Assembly (NCBI RefSeq): GCF_902706095.1
Contig: NZ_CACSJP010000008.1
Location: 124,001 to 188,000 of the forward strand
Source: Rhizobium sp. 18065
GTDB lineage: Bacteria; Pseudomonadota; Alphaproteobacteria; Rhizobiales; Rhizobiaceae
DNA: 64,000 nucleotides
Direction: 5' to 3'
Below are positions 56,002 through 64,000 of the stretch, one piece after another. A program made the translations under genes and the position numbers. The notes beneath the pieces were generated by a model, which saw only the letters and a list, made by a program, of their open reading frames with translations, was not told the origin of the DNA and made no database searches. Numbering within the stretch: position 1 is the stretch's first letter; the number at the start of each line of letters is the position of its first letter.

Positions 56002-56655
56002 ATGGCCGAAACACTGACTGCAACCGCCTTTGCCCCGTTCGAAGCCCTGGCTGCGCATCTCCTGCCGCATTCGACGGACAGCGATGACGGCTCGCACGAT
56101 ATCGCCCACATCCACCGGGTGTTCCGCAATGCGATGCGCATTCACACGAGCGAAGGCGGCGATGGCGAGGTTCTGGCTGCAGCCGTCTTGCTGCATGACT
56201 GCGTTGCGGTCGAGAAGAATTCGCCGCTGCGTTCACAGGCGTCGCGGCTGGCTGCAGACAAGGCCTCCGGCATCCTTGCCGGTCTCGGCTGGGACGCTGC
56301 CCGCATCGCAGCCGTCGCCCATGCCATCCTGACCCACAGCTTTTCCGCCAATATCGCGCCGCAAAGCATCGAAGCGAAGATATTGCAGGATGCCGACAGG
56401 CTCGACGCGATCGGTATGGTCGGCGTCGCGCGCTGCTTCTACATTGCCGGCCGCATGGGTTCCGGCCTCTATGACCCGGCTGACCCAGAGGCAAAAGGCC
56501 GACCGCTCGACGACCGGCGTTTCGCCATCGACCATTTCCCGGCCAAGCTGCTCAAGCTTTCCGACGGATTCCAGACGGCGACCGGCCGCGAACTGGCCAC
56601 GGAGCGGCACGAGCGCCTGATCCATTTCCTGTCCCTGTTCCACGATGAAATCTGA
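56002..56655 (+). CDS. HD-domain phosphohydrolase (YedJ-like)
   Basis: A 217-residue HD-superfamily protein. His32, His36 and His65-Asp66 (SHDIAHIHRVFRNA, AAVLLHDCVAVEK) are the likely metal ligands, and ILQDADRLDAIGMVG the second Asp motif, as in YedJ. Substrate is unknown. The start MAETLTATAFAPFEA at 56002 is taken; an ATG 12 bp upstream is out of frame. The MOSC gene begins 7 bp after its stop. Confidence 0.85.
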   Translation: MAETLTATAFAPFEALAAHLLPHSTDSDDGSHDIAHIHRVFRNAMRIHTSEGGDGEVLAAAVLLHDCVAVEKNSPLRSQASRLAADKASGILAGLGWDAARIAAVAHAILTHSFSANIAPQSIEAKILQDADRLDAIGMVGVARCFYIAGRMGSGLYDPADPEAKGRPLDDRRFAIDHFPAKLLKLSDGFQTATGRELATERHERLIHFLSLFHDEI

Positions 56656-56662
56656 GGCTGTC

Positions 56663-57511
56663 ATGCAGGTCACCGAACTCAATATCTTTCCGCTGAAAAG
56701 CGCCCGCGGCATCACCGTGCCATCCACCCGCATCGAGGCCATGGGACTTGCCGGCGACAGGCGCATGATGATCGTCGACCCGTCCGGCCAATTCATCACC
56801 CAGCGCGAATTGCCGGCTCTGGCGCGGCTCACGGTCGCTCCAAACGAGAGCGGTGTACTCCTGACGCTGGACGACGGCCGCGAGGCGCTGGTCGCGCCGC
56901 CGCAGCCGGACAGTCGCATGGACGTGGCTGTGTGGAAATCGATCGTCAGCGCCGCCGTGGCGGACGATGCAAGCAATGCGACGCTGTCGGCGTGGTTCGG
57001 CACACCGATGAAGCTGGTGTTCTTCGATGCAGCCGCCCGGCGGCTTGCCAGCAAGGAATGGGCCGGCAACGACAGCCCTGTGAGCTTCGCAGACGGCTAT
57101 CAGGTTCTGGTGACGACGACCGGTTCGCTGCGCGCCCTGAACGAGGACATGGCCAGACATGACGAAGGCGCGGTGGAGATGGAGCGCTTCCGGCCAAACA
57201 TCGTCGTCAACTGCGACGAGGCCTGGGCCGAGGATCGCTGGACGGCAATCGAGATTGCCGGCATCCGCTATGACTTCGTCAAGCCATGTGCCCGCTGCAT
57301 CATGACCAGTCAGGACCAGACAACGGGGTCGCGCGAAGGCGCCAGTCCGATCCCGGCCATGGGCCGCATACGCATGTCGGCCGACCGGCGTGTGCCCGGT
57401 CCCTTGTTCGGCTGGAACGCTGTACCGCGCAGTGAAGGTGCGATCAAACTCGGGGACGAGGTGACCATTATCGAAGAGCGTGCAGAAAGCTGGGCGATCA
57501 AGAAGCGCTGA
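56663..57511 (+). CDS. MOSC domain-containing protein
   Basis: A 282-residue protein with the MOSC N-terminal beta-barrel (VTELNIFPLKSARGITVPST) and the MOSC domain, including VKPCARCIMTSQDQTTGSRE whose Cys is the usual molybdenum-cofactor-linked residue. Relatives of YcbX and mARC reduce N-hydroxylated compounds. The start at 56663 has GAGG upstream; a start at 56645 would overlap the HD gene. It probably shares a transcript with the HD gene. Confidence 0.88.
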   Translation: MQVTELNIFPLKSARGITVPSTRIEAMGLAGDRRMMIVDPSGQFITQRELPALARLTVAPNESGVLLTLDDGREALVAPPQPDSRMDVAVWKSIVSAAVADDASNATLSAWFGTPMKLVFFDAAARRLASKEWAGNDSPVSFADGYQVLVTTTGSLRALNEDMARHDEGAVEMERFRPNIVVNCDEAWAEDRWTAIEIAGIRYDFVKPCARCIMTSQDQTTGSREGASPIPAMGRIRMSADRRVPGPLFGWNAVPRSEGAIKLGDEVTIIEERAESWAIKKR

Positions 57512-57649
57512 GCCGGCGAGCCAAGCACTATCCCCTGTTTCGAGCGCGATGCTGACGATCATCAATTACGCTGATGGCCAGTTCATCAATTGGCGTTTTT
57601 CGTGGCGAGAGCACTCTTGTATTGTCTGCCGACAACCGGAGCGAATCTC

Positions 57650-58873
57650 ATGGCCACAACCATCCCCCGTCCCACCATGCCCTGGCTGATCATCATCGCC
57701 GGTTCGCTTGTTGCGGTCATGACATTCGGCCCGCGTTCGGCAATGGGCTTCTTCCAGTTGCCGATGCTGGCGGATCGCGGCTGGGACCGCTCGACCTTCG
57801 GTCTGGCCATGGCATTCCAGAACCTGTGCTGGGGTGTGAGCCAGCCGTTCTTCGGCGCACTTGCCGACAAATACGGAACCGGTCGGGTAATCGTCATGTC
57901 CGGTGTGCTTTATGCGCTTGGCCTGCTGATGATGGCACATGCATCCGCGCCGATCTGGCTGCATATCGGTGGCGGCGTGCTGGTCGGTACGGCGATCGGC
58001 GCTGGCTCGTTCAGCGTGATCCTCTCGGCATTCGCCCGCAATGTGACGCCCGAGCAACGCTCAATGGCCTTCGGCATCGGCACGGCCGCCGGTTCTGCCG
58101 GCATGTTCCTGTTTGCGCCGCTGTCACAGGGGCTGATTTCGGCCGTCGGCTGGTCGGACGGACTGGTCTACATGTCGATGATGATGCTGATCGTACCGCT
58201 GCTCGCCTATCCGCTGCGTGGCAACGCCAGTTCCGGCACCCAATCCAAGGCGCAGTACGAGCAGACAGTGGCGGCCGCGCTGAAGGAAGCGCTGACCCAC
58301 AAAAGCTACCTGCTGCTGACCACCGGCTTTTTCGTCTGCGGCTTCCAGGTGGCCTTTATCACCGCGCATTTTCCCGCCTATCTCGGCGACATCGGCATCG
58401 AGGCAAGCTACGCCGTCATCGCCATGGCGCTGATCGGCTTCTTCAACGTCATCGGTTCGCTGGCCGCCGGCGTTATCGGCCAGCGCTATTCGAAGCCTTA
58501 TTTCCTGGCGCTGATCTATATCGGCCGCTCGATCGCGGTGACAGCCTTCCTGCTGTTGCCGCAATCGCCGACATCGGTGGTGATCTTCGCCGCCGTGATG
58601 GGCCTGCTCTGGCTGTCCACCGTGCCGCCGACAAACGGCCTCGTCGCGATCATGTTCGGTACGCGCCATCTCGGCCTGCTTGGCGGCCTGGTGTTCCTGT
58701 CGCATCAGATCGGCTCCTTCCTCGGCGTGTGGATGGGTGGCTACCTTTACGACCGCTTCGGTACCTATGACCAGGTCTGGTGGCTGGGTGTAGTGCTGGG
58801 GCTTTTCGCGGCAGTGGTGCATTGGCCGATCCGCGAAAAAGCGGTCGAGCGACCGGTTGTCGTCGCGGCTTAA
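57650..58873 (+). CDS. MFS transporter
   Basis: A 407-residue, 12-helix major facilitator protein. Loop 2-3 reads GALADKYGTGRVIVMSG, the family signature. The first helix (IIIAGSLVAVMTFGPRSAMG) and DRGWDRSTFGLAMAFQNL resemble the oxalate/formate or monocarboxylate antiporter branch. GGAG lies nine bases before the ATG at 57650. The gene is preceded by a 138-bp gap with repeated CATCAATT blocks (57568-57576 and 57586-57594) that may be a regulator site. Confidence 0.85.
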   Translation: MATTIPRPTMPWLIIIAGSLVAVMTFGPRSAMGFFQLPMLADRGWDRSTFGLAMAFQNLCWGVSQPFFGALADKYGTGRVIVMSGVLYALGLLMMAHASAPIWLHIGGGVLVGTAIGAGSFSVILSAFARNVTPEQRSMAFGIGTAAGSAGMFLFAPLSQGLISAVGWSDGLVYMSMMMLIVPLLAYPLRGNASSGTQSKAQYEQTVAAALKEALTHKSYLLLTTGFFVCGFQVAFITAHFPAYLGDIGIEASYAVIAMALIGFFNVIGSLAAGVIGQRYSKPYFLALIYIGRSIAVTAFLLLPQSPTSVVIFAAVMGLLWLSTVPPTNGLVAIMFGTRHLGLLGGLVFLSHQIGSFLGVWMGGYLYDRFGTYDQVWWLGVVLGLFAAVVHWPIREKAVERPVVVAA

Positions 58874-58950
58874 ATTTGCTCCAAATAAGATTTTATTTCG
58901 GCTTTCCCGCCGGATAGGATCAATTTTGCCTCATTTTGTGCGCCTGCGAA

Positions 58951-58983
58951 CGTCAGCAGAAAATTATTTTATTTTTGCTGACG
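58951..58983. repeat. Inverted repeat with AT-rich loop
   Basis: CGTCAGCA (58951-58958) and TGCTGACG (58976-58983) enclose 17 AT-rich bases. It lies 7 bp upstream of the candidate -35 box at 58990. It may be an activator or repressor site, or the end of the MFS transcript. Confidence 0.45.
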
Positions 58984-58989
58984 ACCCCG

Positions 58990-59018
58990 TTGACGGATTC
59001 GCATCCTGCACCTACCTT
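58990..59018 (+). promoter_or_regulatory. Candidate promoter of the 59.1-59.5 kb transcript
   Basis: TTGACG (58990-58995), 17 bp, then TACCTT (59013-59018). The -35 box is nearly perfect; the -10 box is fair. The transcript would begin near 59025 and carry a leader of about 245 nt before the 84-residue gene. Confidence 0.5.
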
Positions 59019-59057
59019 GTGGATGCTGGTTCGACACTGACTGCGATCCCAGCGTAA

Positions 59058-59075
59058 GGTCTCGCCCTTGAGACC
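59058..59075 (+). repeat. Leader hairpin 1 (GGTCTC/GAGACC)
   Basis: A 6-bp perfect stem with a 6-nt loop, in the RNA between the promoter and the 31-codon ORF. CTGC at 59040 and GCAG at 59076 could extend it as an outer helix. Together with a second hairpin, CCGTGC-AGC-GCACGG at 59242-59256, it makes the leader structured. Confidence 0.45.
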
Positions 59076-59100
59076 GCAGCCAAAGAAGGAGGTCAGCGAA

Positions 59101-59196
59101 ATGCCAGTTGTGTTTCATGATACCGCCCGATCCTGGCAGATTACCCCGCGCTTTGTGATGGGCAAATCCCATCTCAAATGCACCTGTCGAATGTGA
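59101..59196 (+). CDS. 31-codon ORF with strong ribosome-binding site
   Basis: A 31-residue reading frame starting MPVVFHDTARSW and ending LKCTCRM. It is preceded by GAAGGAGGTC six bases upstream, the strongest ribosome-binding site in the window. It ends 75 bp before the 84-residue gene. The peptide is basic with two Cys near the C-terminus. It may be a leader peptide used in attenuation, or a small protein in its own right. No family is recognised. Confidence 0.5.
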   Translation: MPVVFHDTARSWQITPRFVMGKSHLKCTCRM

Positions 59197-59271
59197 CTTT
59201 GCGCAAGCACTGAACTCAATACATCGACATCTAGTTTTGCTCCGTGCAGCGCACGGGCGGGGAATATTGTT

Positions 59272-59526
59272 ATGAAGAAGCAAGTTATCGAATATGCCGG
59301 AGTTCCGGTTGGCATCACCATACCCGATGGCGATCGGTTCAAGTTCATTGCCGTGAAATATCCAGTCATCGACCTGGACGGCGGCAGCTACCGCAGCATT
59401 GGCGACCTGCAGGTCGCCATTCACCAGCATATGCAGAAGTCTGCACCGGAAGATCAGGAAATTTTCTTCGGCGCCGCCAATTCGGCAGGCTCTGCAAGTG
59501 ACCGCAAGGTCTTCAATGCAGCCTGA
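59272..59526 (+). CDS. Hypothetical protein (84 aa)
   Basis: An 84-residue protein ([20 protein letters not shown], then [20 protein letters not shown]). It has no signal peptide or membrane helix and an Ala/Ser-rich tail. The CGGGGAA site precedes the ATG. Its 3' end overlaps the 3' end of the convergent recO by 73 bp. No family recognised. The structured leader upstream suggests regulated expression. Confidence 0.65.
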   Translation: MKKQVIEYAGVPVGITIPDGDRFKFIAVKYPVIDLDGGSYRSIGDLQVAIHQHMQKSAPEDQEIFFGAANSAGSASDRKVFNAA

Positions 59527-60227
59527 CAGAAACCTTCGCGTGCCGTGCCGGCTTCGAGCCCGCGCGGCACGTAGACGTGGCGGTCGAGGAAATAGCGGGT
59601 CAGCTTGAAGGCCGATGCCAGACTTTCCACATCGGCAGCGCGACGCGCTCCGGGGGAGAGAAAATCCGGTAAAGCCAGCATCTTGTCGGCCCAGGGCTGA
59701 CCGGCGCCGCGACTGACGGCACGCCCGGTCTTCGGTGAAACAAAGACGAGTTCGTCGCGACCACCGGTCGCTGCACATTGCTCCAGATCCAGCCCGAACC
59801 CCAGATCATTCAACAATGCCAGCTCGAAGCGAACGAACAGTTCGCCAGCGGAGGCCGGCTCATGCAGGTGATCGAGGATCACATCAAGTGCCTCGAAAAG
59901 ATGCGGATGAGGATCCCGCTCAGGCAGAAGCCGCAGCAGCGAGCCTAGCGCCTGAACGCCGTAGACGGCCGTGGCACTCTCCATCAACCGCCCTGCGCGC
60001 AATTCCACCGGCTCGACGCGATACTCGCCGATATGCTCGTCGAGACGCGCACGCCATGTCACTTCCAGCCGGTTTCCCGGCTGCAGGACCGGCTGCATCG
60101 AGCGGGAACGGCCTGAACGGACCATGCCAAGATGGCGGCCGCGATGACGCGTCATCATTTCGGCGATGACGCTGCTTTCGCCATGTCGCCGCACACCGAG
60201 AAGGATCGCTTCATCTGTCCATTGCAT
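59454..60227 (-). CDS. recO: DNA repair protein RecO
   Basis: RecO works with RecF/RecR to load RecA on gapped DNA. The 257-residue protein has the OB-fold start ([20 protein letters not shown]), the [21 protein letters not shown] helix region cut short here, and the C-terminal helical part without clear zinc cysteines. In rhizobia recO normally follows era; here a TetR/AbrB pair lies between them. The last 73 bp overlap the convergent 84-residue gene. Confidence 0.93.
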   Translation of the reverse strand: MQWTDEAILLGVRRHGESSVIAEMMTRHRGRHLGMVRSGRSRSMQPVLQPGNRLEVTWRARLDEHIGEYRVEPVELRAGRLMESATAVYGVQALGSLLRLLPERDPHPHLFEALDVILDHLHEPASAGELFVRFELALLNDLGFGLDLEQCAATGGRDELVFVSPKTGRAVSRGAGQPWADKMLALPDFLSPGARRAADVESLASAFKLTRYFLDRHVYVPRGLEAGTAREGFCQAALKTLRSLAEPAELAAPKKIS

Positions 60228-60277
60228 GAGGAGATTCTACTCCAGCGACGGCATCAATAACAACCGCCGCCAAGGCC

Positions 60278-60910
60278 TCATCCGGCCATATCGGCAAGAT
60301 ATGTGCCCACCCAGCGGCGCCAGTGTTCGATCGCCAGAGACTTGCCCGGGAAGCGCCCCTCCTGATGGAACTGCGCCATGGTCTTCATCGCCTCCAGCAC
60401 GACGGCTGCCATGGCCTGCCGCTCCTCCTCGGCAAGAGACGGGCGCCAGGCGGCGAGGATCGACACGATCTGCTGCCTCAGGCTGGCCCGCAGCACGCCA
60501 GGCCGCACACCGGGTTGCTCCCAGCGCGCATCGAGGAGGCTAAGAACGAGGCTCCGCTCCGATGCATGCGCCATGAACATTTCCAGCAGTCTCGCCGAAA
60601 GGCCGTCTGCATGCAATTGCGGGGCGGCCTGACGAATTGCCTCAAGCTCCGTCGCCAGATGCTCGGCATAGCGAGCGACCAGCGCATCGGCGAGCAGGTC
60701 CTTGTTGGGGAAAAACTGGTAGAGCGAGCCGATCGGGGCCCCTGCACGCGCAGCTATCCCGGTCATTGTCGCAGCCTTGTAACCTTGTTCGGCGAAGACG
60801 ACTGCGCCGGCGTCAAGCAGCATGGCGACGCGGGCAATGCCGCGCTTGCGCTTCGGCTCCTTGGCAATCGGTGCAACAGGTGAACTTGACTTTTGCGAGG
60901 ACATCTTCAT
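60278..60910 (-). CDS. TetR-family transcriptional regulator
   Basis: A 210-residue TetR repressor. The N-terminal HTH reads ARVAMLLDAGAVVFAEQGYK, then TGIAARAGAPIGSLYQFFPN. The ligand-binding C-terminal domain is not similar to one I can name. The start at 60910 is preferred over 60937, because the upstream Met lies in the palindrome at 60923-60936; an ATG at 60904 is also possible. It is divergent from the AbrB-type gene and is likely its regulator. It lies 50 bp upstream of recO on the same strand. Confidence 0.9.
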   Translation of the reverse strand: MKMSSQKSSSPVAPIAKEPKRKRGIARVAMLLDAGAVVFAEQGYKAATMTGIAARAGAPIGSLYQFFPNKDLLADALVARYAEHLATELEAIRQAAPQLHADGLSARLLEMFMAHASERSLVLSLLDARWEQPGVRPGVLRASLRQQIVSILAAWRPSLAEEERQAMAAVVLEAMKTMAQFHQEGRFPGKSLAIEHWRRWVGTYLADMAG

Positions 60911-60922
60911 AAATCTTATTTG

Positions 60923-60936
60923 TGAGGCTAGCCTCA
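60923..60936. promoter_or_regulatory. Candidate TetR operator
   Basis: TGAGGCTAGCCTCA, a perfect 14-bp palindrome, 13 bp upstream of the tetR start and 84 bp upstream of the divergent membrane gene. The flanks are AT-rich. Position and symmetry fit an autoregulatory operator controlling both genes. Confidence 0.65.
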
Positions 60937-61020
60937 TTTATTGTCATATTCGTCGTTTCGTCCAGCCCTTTCCCGCCTTTTCCAGCAAGGGGGCCAGACA
61001 AATGAAAGACAGGAAGTCGC

Positions 61021-62172
61021 ATGTCAGAGAGCAAAGGTGAGAACTGTCCGCAAACCATCGTGACGGACGAGGGCCCGATTGACGTGCCACCGACGCCTGC
61101 CCCGTCGCCGGGCCTTTTGACAACGCTTCCGACCGTCGTGCGCTGGGCAGTTCTGGCGCTGGTGTCGTTTGTCCTGTCCGGCGCGCTGTTCCTGTCACAC
61201 ATTCCCGGCGCCCTACTGCTCGGCCCGATGGCCGCGGCCATTCTGGTGGCGACCAATGGCGCAAGGCTTTCGGTGCATCGCGTGCCCTATGTCATTGCCC
61301 ACTCGCTGATCGGCTGCATCATCGCCCGATCGCTCGATCTCGAAACCCTGAAGGCCGTGGCGCATGACTGGCCGATCTTCCTGTCCATCGTGCTTGCGGT
61401 GATCGCAGCCAGCAGCCTGCTCGGTTATCTGATTGCCAAGGCCGACATCCTGCCGGGCACGACCGCCGTCTGGGGAACGTCAGCGGGTGCGGCCTCGGCC
61501 ATGGTGCTGATGGCAGAAGCGCATGGCGCGGATGCCAGGCTTGTCGCCTTCATGCAATATCTGCGGGTGGTCTTCGTTGCGACCGGCGCCTCGATCATGG
61601 CCGCATTCGTCTTCAATATCGAAGGTGGTGCCGCACAGGTCATCGTCTGGTTTCCGCCAACCGACTGGTTCGAACTGGGAAAGACGGTTGCCGTTGCGCT
61701 GGTTGCTGCGGTGATCGGCGCGAAACTGCGGATCCCGGCCGGCACCATGCTACTGCCGATGGTCGCGACAACGACCCTGCATATCCTCGGCTATATCACC
61801 ATCGACCTGCCGGAATGGCTGCTGGCTCTGGCCTATGGCCTGCTCGGCTGGAAAATCGGGCTCAGCTTCACCCGGCGCATCCTGCGGCATGCGGCAAGCG
61901 CCCTGCCGCAGGTGGTCGGATCGATCGTGCTGCTGATGGGTTTCTGCGGCGGACTTGCCTTCCTGCTCTGGTGGCTGAAAGGCATCGATCCGCTCACCGC
62001 ATATCTGGCGACAAGCCCGGGCGGGCTTGATTCGGTCGCCATCATCGCCGCCTCGACGCCGGTCGACATGTCCTTCGTCATGGCACTGCAGACGACGCGC
62101 CTGTTGCTGATCATTCTGATCGGACCGGCAATCTCAAGCTTCGTCGCCCGCAGGCTGACGGTAAAAGGCTAG
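61021..62172 (+). CDS. AbrB-family membrane protein (Gneg_AbrB_dup)
   Basis: A 383-residue membrane protein with about ten helices and two copies of the AbrB duplicated domain (SGALFLSHIPGALLLGPMAA in the first; ALAYGLLGWKIGLSFTRRIL in the second). It is the E. coli AbrB type (regulator of aidB), not the Bacillus DNA-binding AbrB. A 40-residue polar N-terminus precedes the first helix. Function is unknown, perhaps transport. The divergent TetR should regulate it. It is convergent with era, 10 bp apart. Confidence 0.85.
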   Translation: MSESKGENCPQTIVTDEGPIDVPPTPAPSPGLLTTLPTVVRWAVLALVSFVLSGALFLSHIPGALLLGPMAAAILVATNGARLSVHRVPYVIAHSLIGCIIARSLDLETLKAVAHDWPIFLSIVLAVIAASSLLGYLIAKADILPGTTAVWGTSAGAASAMVLMAEAHGADARLVAFMQYLRVVFVATGASIMAAFVFNIEGGAAQVIVWFPPTDWFELGKTVAVALVAAVIGAKLRIPAGTMLLPMVATTTLHILGYITIDLPEWLLALAYGLLGWKIGLSFTRRILRHAASALPQVVGSIVLLMGFCGGLAFLLWWLKGIDPLTAYLATSPGGLDSVAIIAASTPVDMSFVMALQTTRLLLIILIGPAISSFVARRLTVKG

Positions 62173-62182
62173 CCGCGCGACA

Positions 62183-63163
62183 TCAGTCGCGCGGGAATTC
62201 CAGACCCATTTCGCGGAAGCGTTCCGGGTCATTGCCCCAGTTTTCGCGAACCTTGACGAACAGAAACAGGTGCACCGTCTGTTCGAGGATTTCCGACATC
62301 TCGCGGCGGGATGAACTGGAGATCGACTTGATCGCTTCGCCATTCTTGCCAAGCACGATCTTCTTCTGGCTGTCGCGCTCGACATAGATGACCTGCTCGA
62401 TGCGCACCGAGCCGTCCTTGCGCTCTTCCCATTTTTCCGTCTCGACATGCGAGGAATAGGGAAGCTCCTGATGCAGGCGCAGGAACAGCTTTTCGCGGGT
62501 GATTTCGGCGGCCAGCTGGCGCATCGGCAAATCAGAGATCTGGTCTTCCGGATAATACCAGGGACCTTCCGGGAAGGTGTCGGCCAGATAATCCATGATG
62601 TCTTCACAGCCAGAACCGGTCGTGGCCGAAATCATGAAGGTGCGGTCGAACTTGACGGTCTCGTTGGCGGTCGTCGCCAGCTTGAGCAGCGCTTCGCGCT
62701 CGACGCGGTCGATCTTGTTCAACACCAGGATCTTCGGCTGCGGCACGTCCTTCAGCGCCTCGAGGATTGCTTCGGCATCGCCGCGCAGACCTCGTTCGCT
62801 GTCGATCAGGAGCAGGATCAGATCGGCATCCTTGGCGCCGCCCCAGGCAGACGTGACCATGGCACGATCAAGCTTGCGACGCGGCTTGAAGATGCCGGGC
62901 GTGTCCATGAAGACGATCTGGGCGTTCTTGTGGATCGCGATGCCGCGCATCACGGCGCGGGTCGTCTGCACCTTGTGGCTGACGATCGACACCTTGGCGC
63001 CGACGAAACGGTTCACCAGCGTCGACTTGCCGGCATTGGTCGGGCCGATCAGGGCAACGAAGCCAGACCGGGTCGGGCCGGTTCGGCTCGGGTCGGGTTG
63101 TGTCAAGTTGGCGTCGGGCGCTTCATCGACGTCAGGAATTTGGTTCTCTGTCATATTTTCCAT
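62183..63163 (-). CDS. era: GTPase Era
   Basis: Era is a GTPase that binds 16S rRNA and is needed for 30S maturation. The 326-residue protein has G1 GPTNAGKST at 40-48, G3 DTPG, G4 NKID and a C-terminal KH domain (KIVLGKNGEAIKSI). It has a 30-residue acidic N-terminal extension. The ATG at 63163 directly follows the rnc stop (TGAATG); an ATG three codons later with GGAAAA upstream is an alternative. It is third in lepB-rnc-era. Confidence 0.96.
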   Translation of the reverse strand: MENMTENQIPDVDEAPDANLTQPDPSRTGPTRSGFVALIGPTNAGKSTLVNRFVGAKVSIVSHKVQTTRAVMRGIAIHKNAQIVFMDTPGIFKPRRKLDRAMVTSAWGGAKDADLILLLIDSERGLRGDAEAILEALKDVPQPKILVLNKIDRVEREALLKLATTANETVKFDRTFMISATTGSGCEDIMDYLADTFPEGPWYYPEDQISDLPMRQLAAEITREKLFLRLHQELPYSSHVETEKWEERKDGSVRIEQVIYVERDSQKKIVLGKNGEAIKSISSSSRREMSEILEQTVHLFLFVKVRENWGNDPERFREMGLEFPRD

Positions 63164-63886
63164 TCAGTTGGCGTCTGTGGCCTTGGCCCAGATGCCTTCG
63201 CGTTCGAGAATTTTTGTGGCTGCCACCTGTTCGGCGGCACGCTTGGAACGGTCCGTTCCCATTTCCGGCTTCACGCCGGGGATTTCGACGATCACCGTAA
63301 AGCGGGGATCATGATCCGGTCCGGAGCGTTCGGCAACCTTATATATTGGCGATGCCGCATGTTTGGCATGCGCCCATTCCTGCAGTTCCGTCTTCGCATC
63401 GCGGCGGGCGCCATCGGCGCGGCTGGCGCGCGCCGTCCAGAAACGCAGAATGAAACCGCGCGCAGCTTCAAGACCGGCATCGAGATAGATCGCCGCAATC
63501 AGGCTTTCGACGACATCGGCGCGGACATTGAGCATGTTCGATGCCGTGATCGCCTTCACGTCCGAACCGGTGCGGATGTAGCGATGAAGCTGCATCTCGT
63601 CGGCCACCGCGGCGCAGGTTTCGGCACTGACCAGCTGATTGAAACGAACGGAGAGTTCGCCTTCCGTCGCATTGCGATAGGTGGAAAACAGCAGTTCGGC
63701 GACACAGAGGCCCAGCACCCGGTCGCCGAGGAATTCCATGCGTTCGTAGTCGCCGCGGCTCTTCGAGACATGGGCGCTCGCATGGGTGAGAGCCCTCTGC
63801 AGGCGTTCACGCTCGGCAAAGCCATGACCGATCACAGCTTCAAGCTGCTTCCAATCCTCTTCGCCGAGCCCTCTTGCCTTCTTCAT
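63164..63886 (-). CDS. rnc: Ribonuclease III
   Basis: RNase III cuts double-stranded RNA in rRNA and mRNA processing. The 240-residue protein has the signature YERMEFLGDRVLGLCVAELL, the second acidic site (DVVESLIAAIYLDAG) and a C-terminal dsRNA-binding domain (TELQEWAHAKHAASPIYKV). The start MKKARGLGEEDW at 63886 overlaps the lepB stop as ATGA. In this operon rnc is placed between lepB and era, as in most rhizobia. Confidence 0.96.
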   Translation of the reverse strand: MKKARGLGEEDWKQLEAVIGHGFAERERLQRALTHASAHVSKSRGDYERMEFLGDRVLGLCVAELLFSTYRNATEGELSVRFNQLVSAETCAAVADEMQLHRYIRTGSDVKAITASNMLNVRADVVESLIAAIYLDAGLEAARGFILRFWTARASRADGARRDAKTELQEWAHAKHAASPIYKVAERSGPDHDPRFTVIVEIPGVKPEMGTDRSKRAAEQVAATKILEREGIWAKATDAN

Positions 63887-64000
63887 TCGACAACCTTGAA
63901 CAGACGATCCCAACGCATGTTGGCAGGCCATTTCCAGATCTCGCGGAACGAGGTGTCGTTGCCAAGCGAGAAGAAGATCACCGAGGCACGGCCGATCAGG
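63883..64000 (-). CDS. lepB: Signal peptidase I, C-terminal fragment
   Basis: The last 38 codons of a gene cut by the right edge. The frame reads IGRASVIFFSLGNDTSFREI, then WKWPANMRWDRLFKVVE and stop, the standard C-terminus of rhizobial LepB, the inner-membrane peptidase that removes Sec signal peptides. Catalytic residues lie outside the window. The stop overlaps rnc as ATGA. Confidence 0.85.
   Translation of the reverse strand, partial: LIGRASVIFFSLGNDTSFREIWKWPANMRWDRLFKVVE

Noticed and set aside
57549..57689. Short frame MLTIINYADG... before the MFS gene
   Set aside because: Overlaps the start of the MFS gene in another frame and has no ribosome-binding site.

Overview
The window is GC-rich chromosomal DNA from an alphaproteobacterium, almost certainly a member of the Rhizobiaceae (Rhizobium/Agrobacterium group). 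The grounds are gene order and content: fabD-fabG-acpP-fabF, rpsF-rpsR-DUF2232-rplI followed by dnaB-alr-radA-cvpA-purF, psd-pssA, nadA-nadB-nadC with a NadQ-type regulator, lepB-rnc-era-recO, and GC-rich inverted-repeat elements of the kind known as rhizobial intergenic mosaic elements. This assignment rests on recognition of families and synteny, not on a database search. No rRNA, tRNA, CRISPR array, insertion sequence or prophage was seen.

Layout: 1-2961 (minus) is the type II fatty-acid operon; fabF runs off the left edge. 3181-4221 is a Tas-like aldo/keto reductase. 4290-7103 is the ribosomal protein operon S6-S18-DUF2232-L9, closed by a strong bidirectional terminator. 7124-10308 (minus) is a MarR-regulated EmrAB-like efflux set. 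10621-20492 is a core run (dnaB, alr, radA, cvpA, purF, SDR) interrupted by an AzlCD exporter with an AraC regulator and by a ParDE-like toxin-antitoxin pair whose toxin has no ATG/GTG/TTG start. 20566-22732 holds a DMT exporter and a membrane diguanylate cyclase.

22993-29189 runs from cysS to cimA. Between them are two inverted-repeat elements (24499-24731 and 27312-27532) that bracket three tandem GFA-family genes, a 39-residue membrane peptide and a proline iminopeptidase. 29215-34493 is an accessory set: aldo/keto reductase, MFS exporter, divergent LysR, RarD, DHCW cupin, LOG. 34645-38706 holds a large LysM envelope protein with internal duplications and an Atm1-type ABC exporter. 38737-41862 holds a PAS-GGDEF protein and the phosphatidylethanolamine pathway genes psd and pssA. 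42049-45149 contains small conserved or exported proteins, an SRAP protein and a Nudix hydrolase.

45250-48234 is a tightly coupled set (ygfZ, HD hydrolase, tyrosine phosphatase, nadQ) facing the nadABC operon (49293-52922, minus), which carries a perfect 25-bp palindrome just upstream of nadA. 53144-58873 holds a DUF2339 giant membrane protein, an HD hydrolase, a MOSC protein and an MFS transporter. 58874-59526 is a structured leader with a 31-codon ORF before an 84-residue hypothetical gene. 59454-64000 is recO, a TetR/AbrB divergent pair, and era-rnc-lepB (lepB cut by the right edge).

Most of the window is housekeeping. The best leads are the ATT-start ParE toxin, the NadQ palindrome, the repeat-bracketed GFA cassette, the structured leader at 58.95-59.27 kb and the symmetrical LysM protein.
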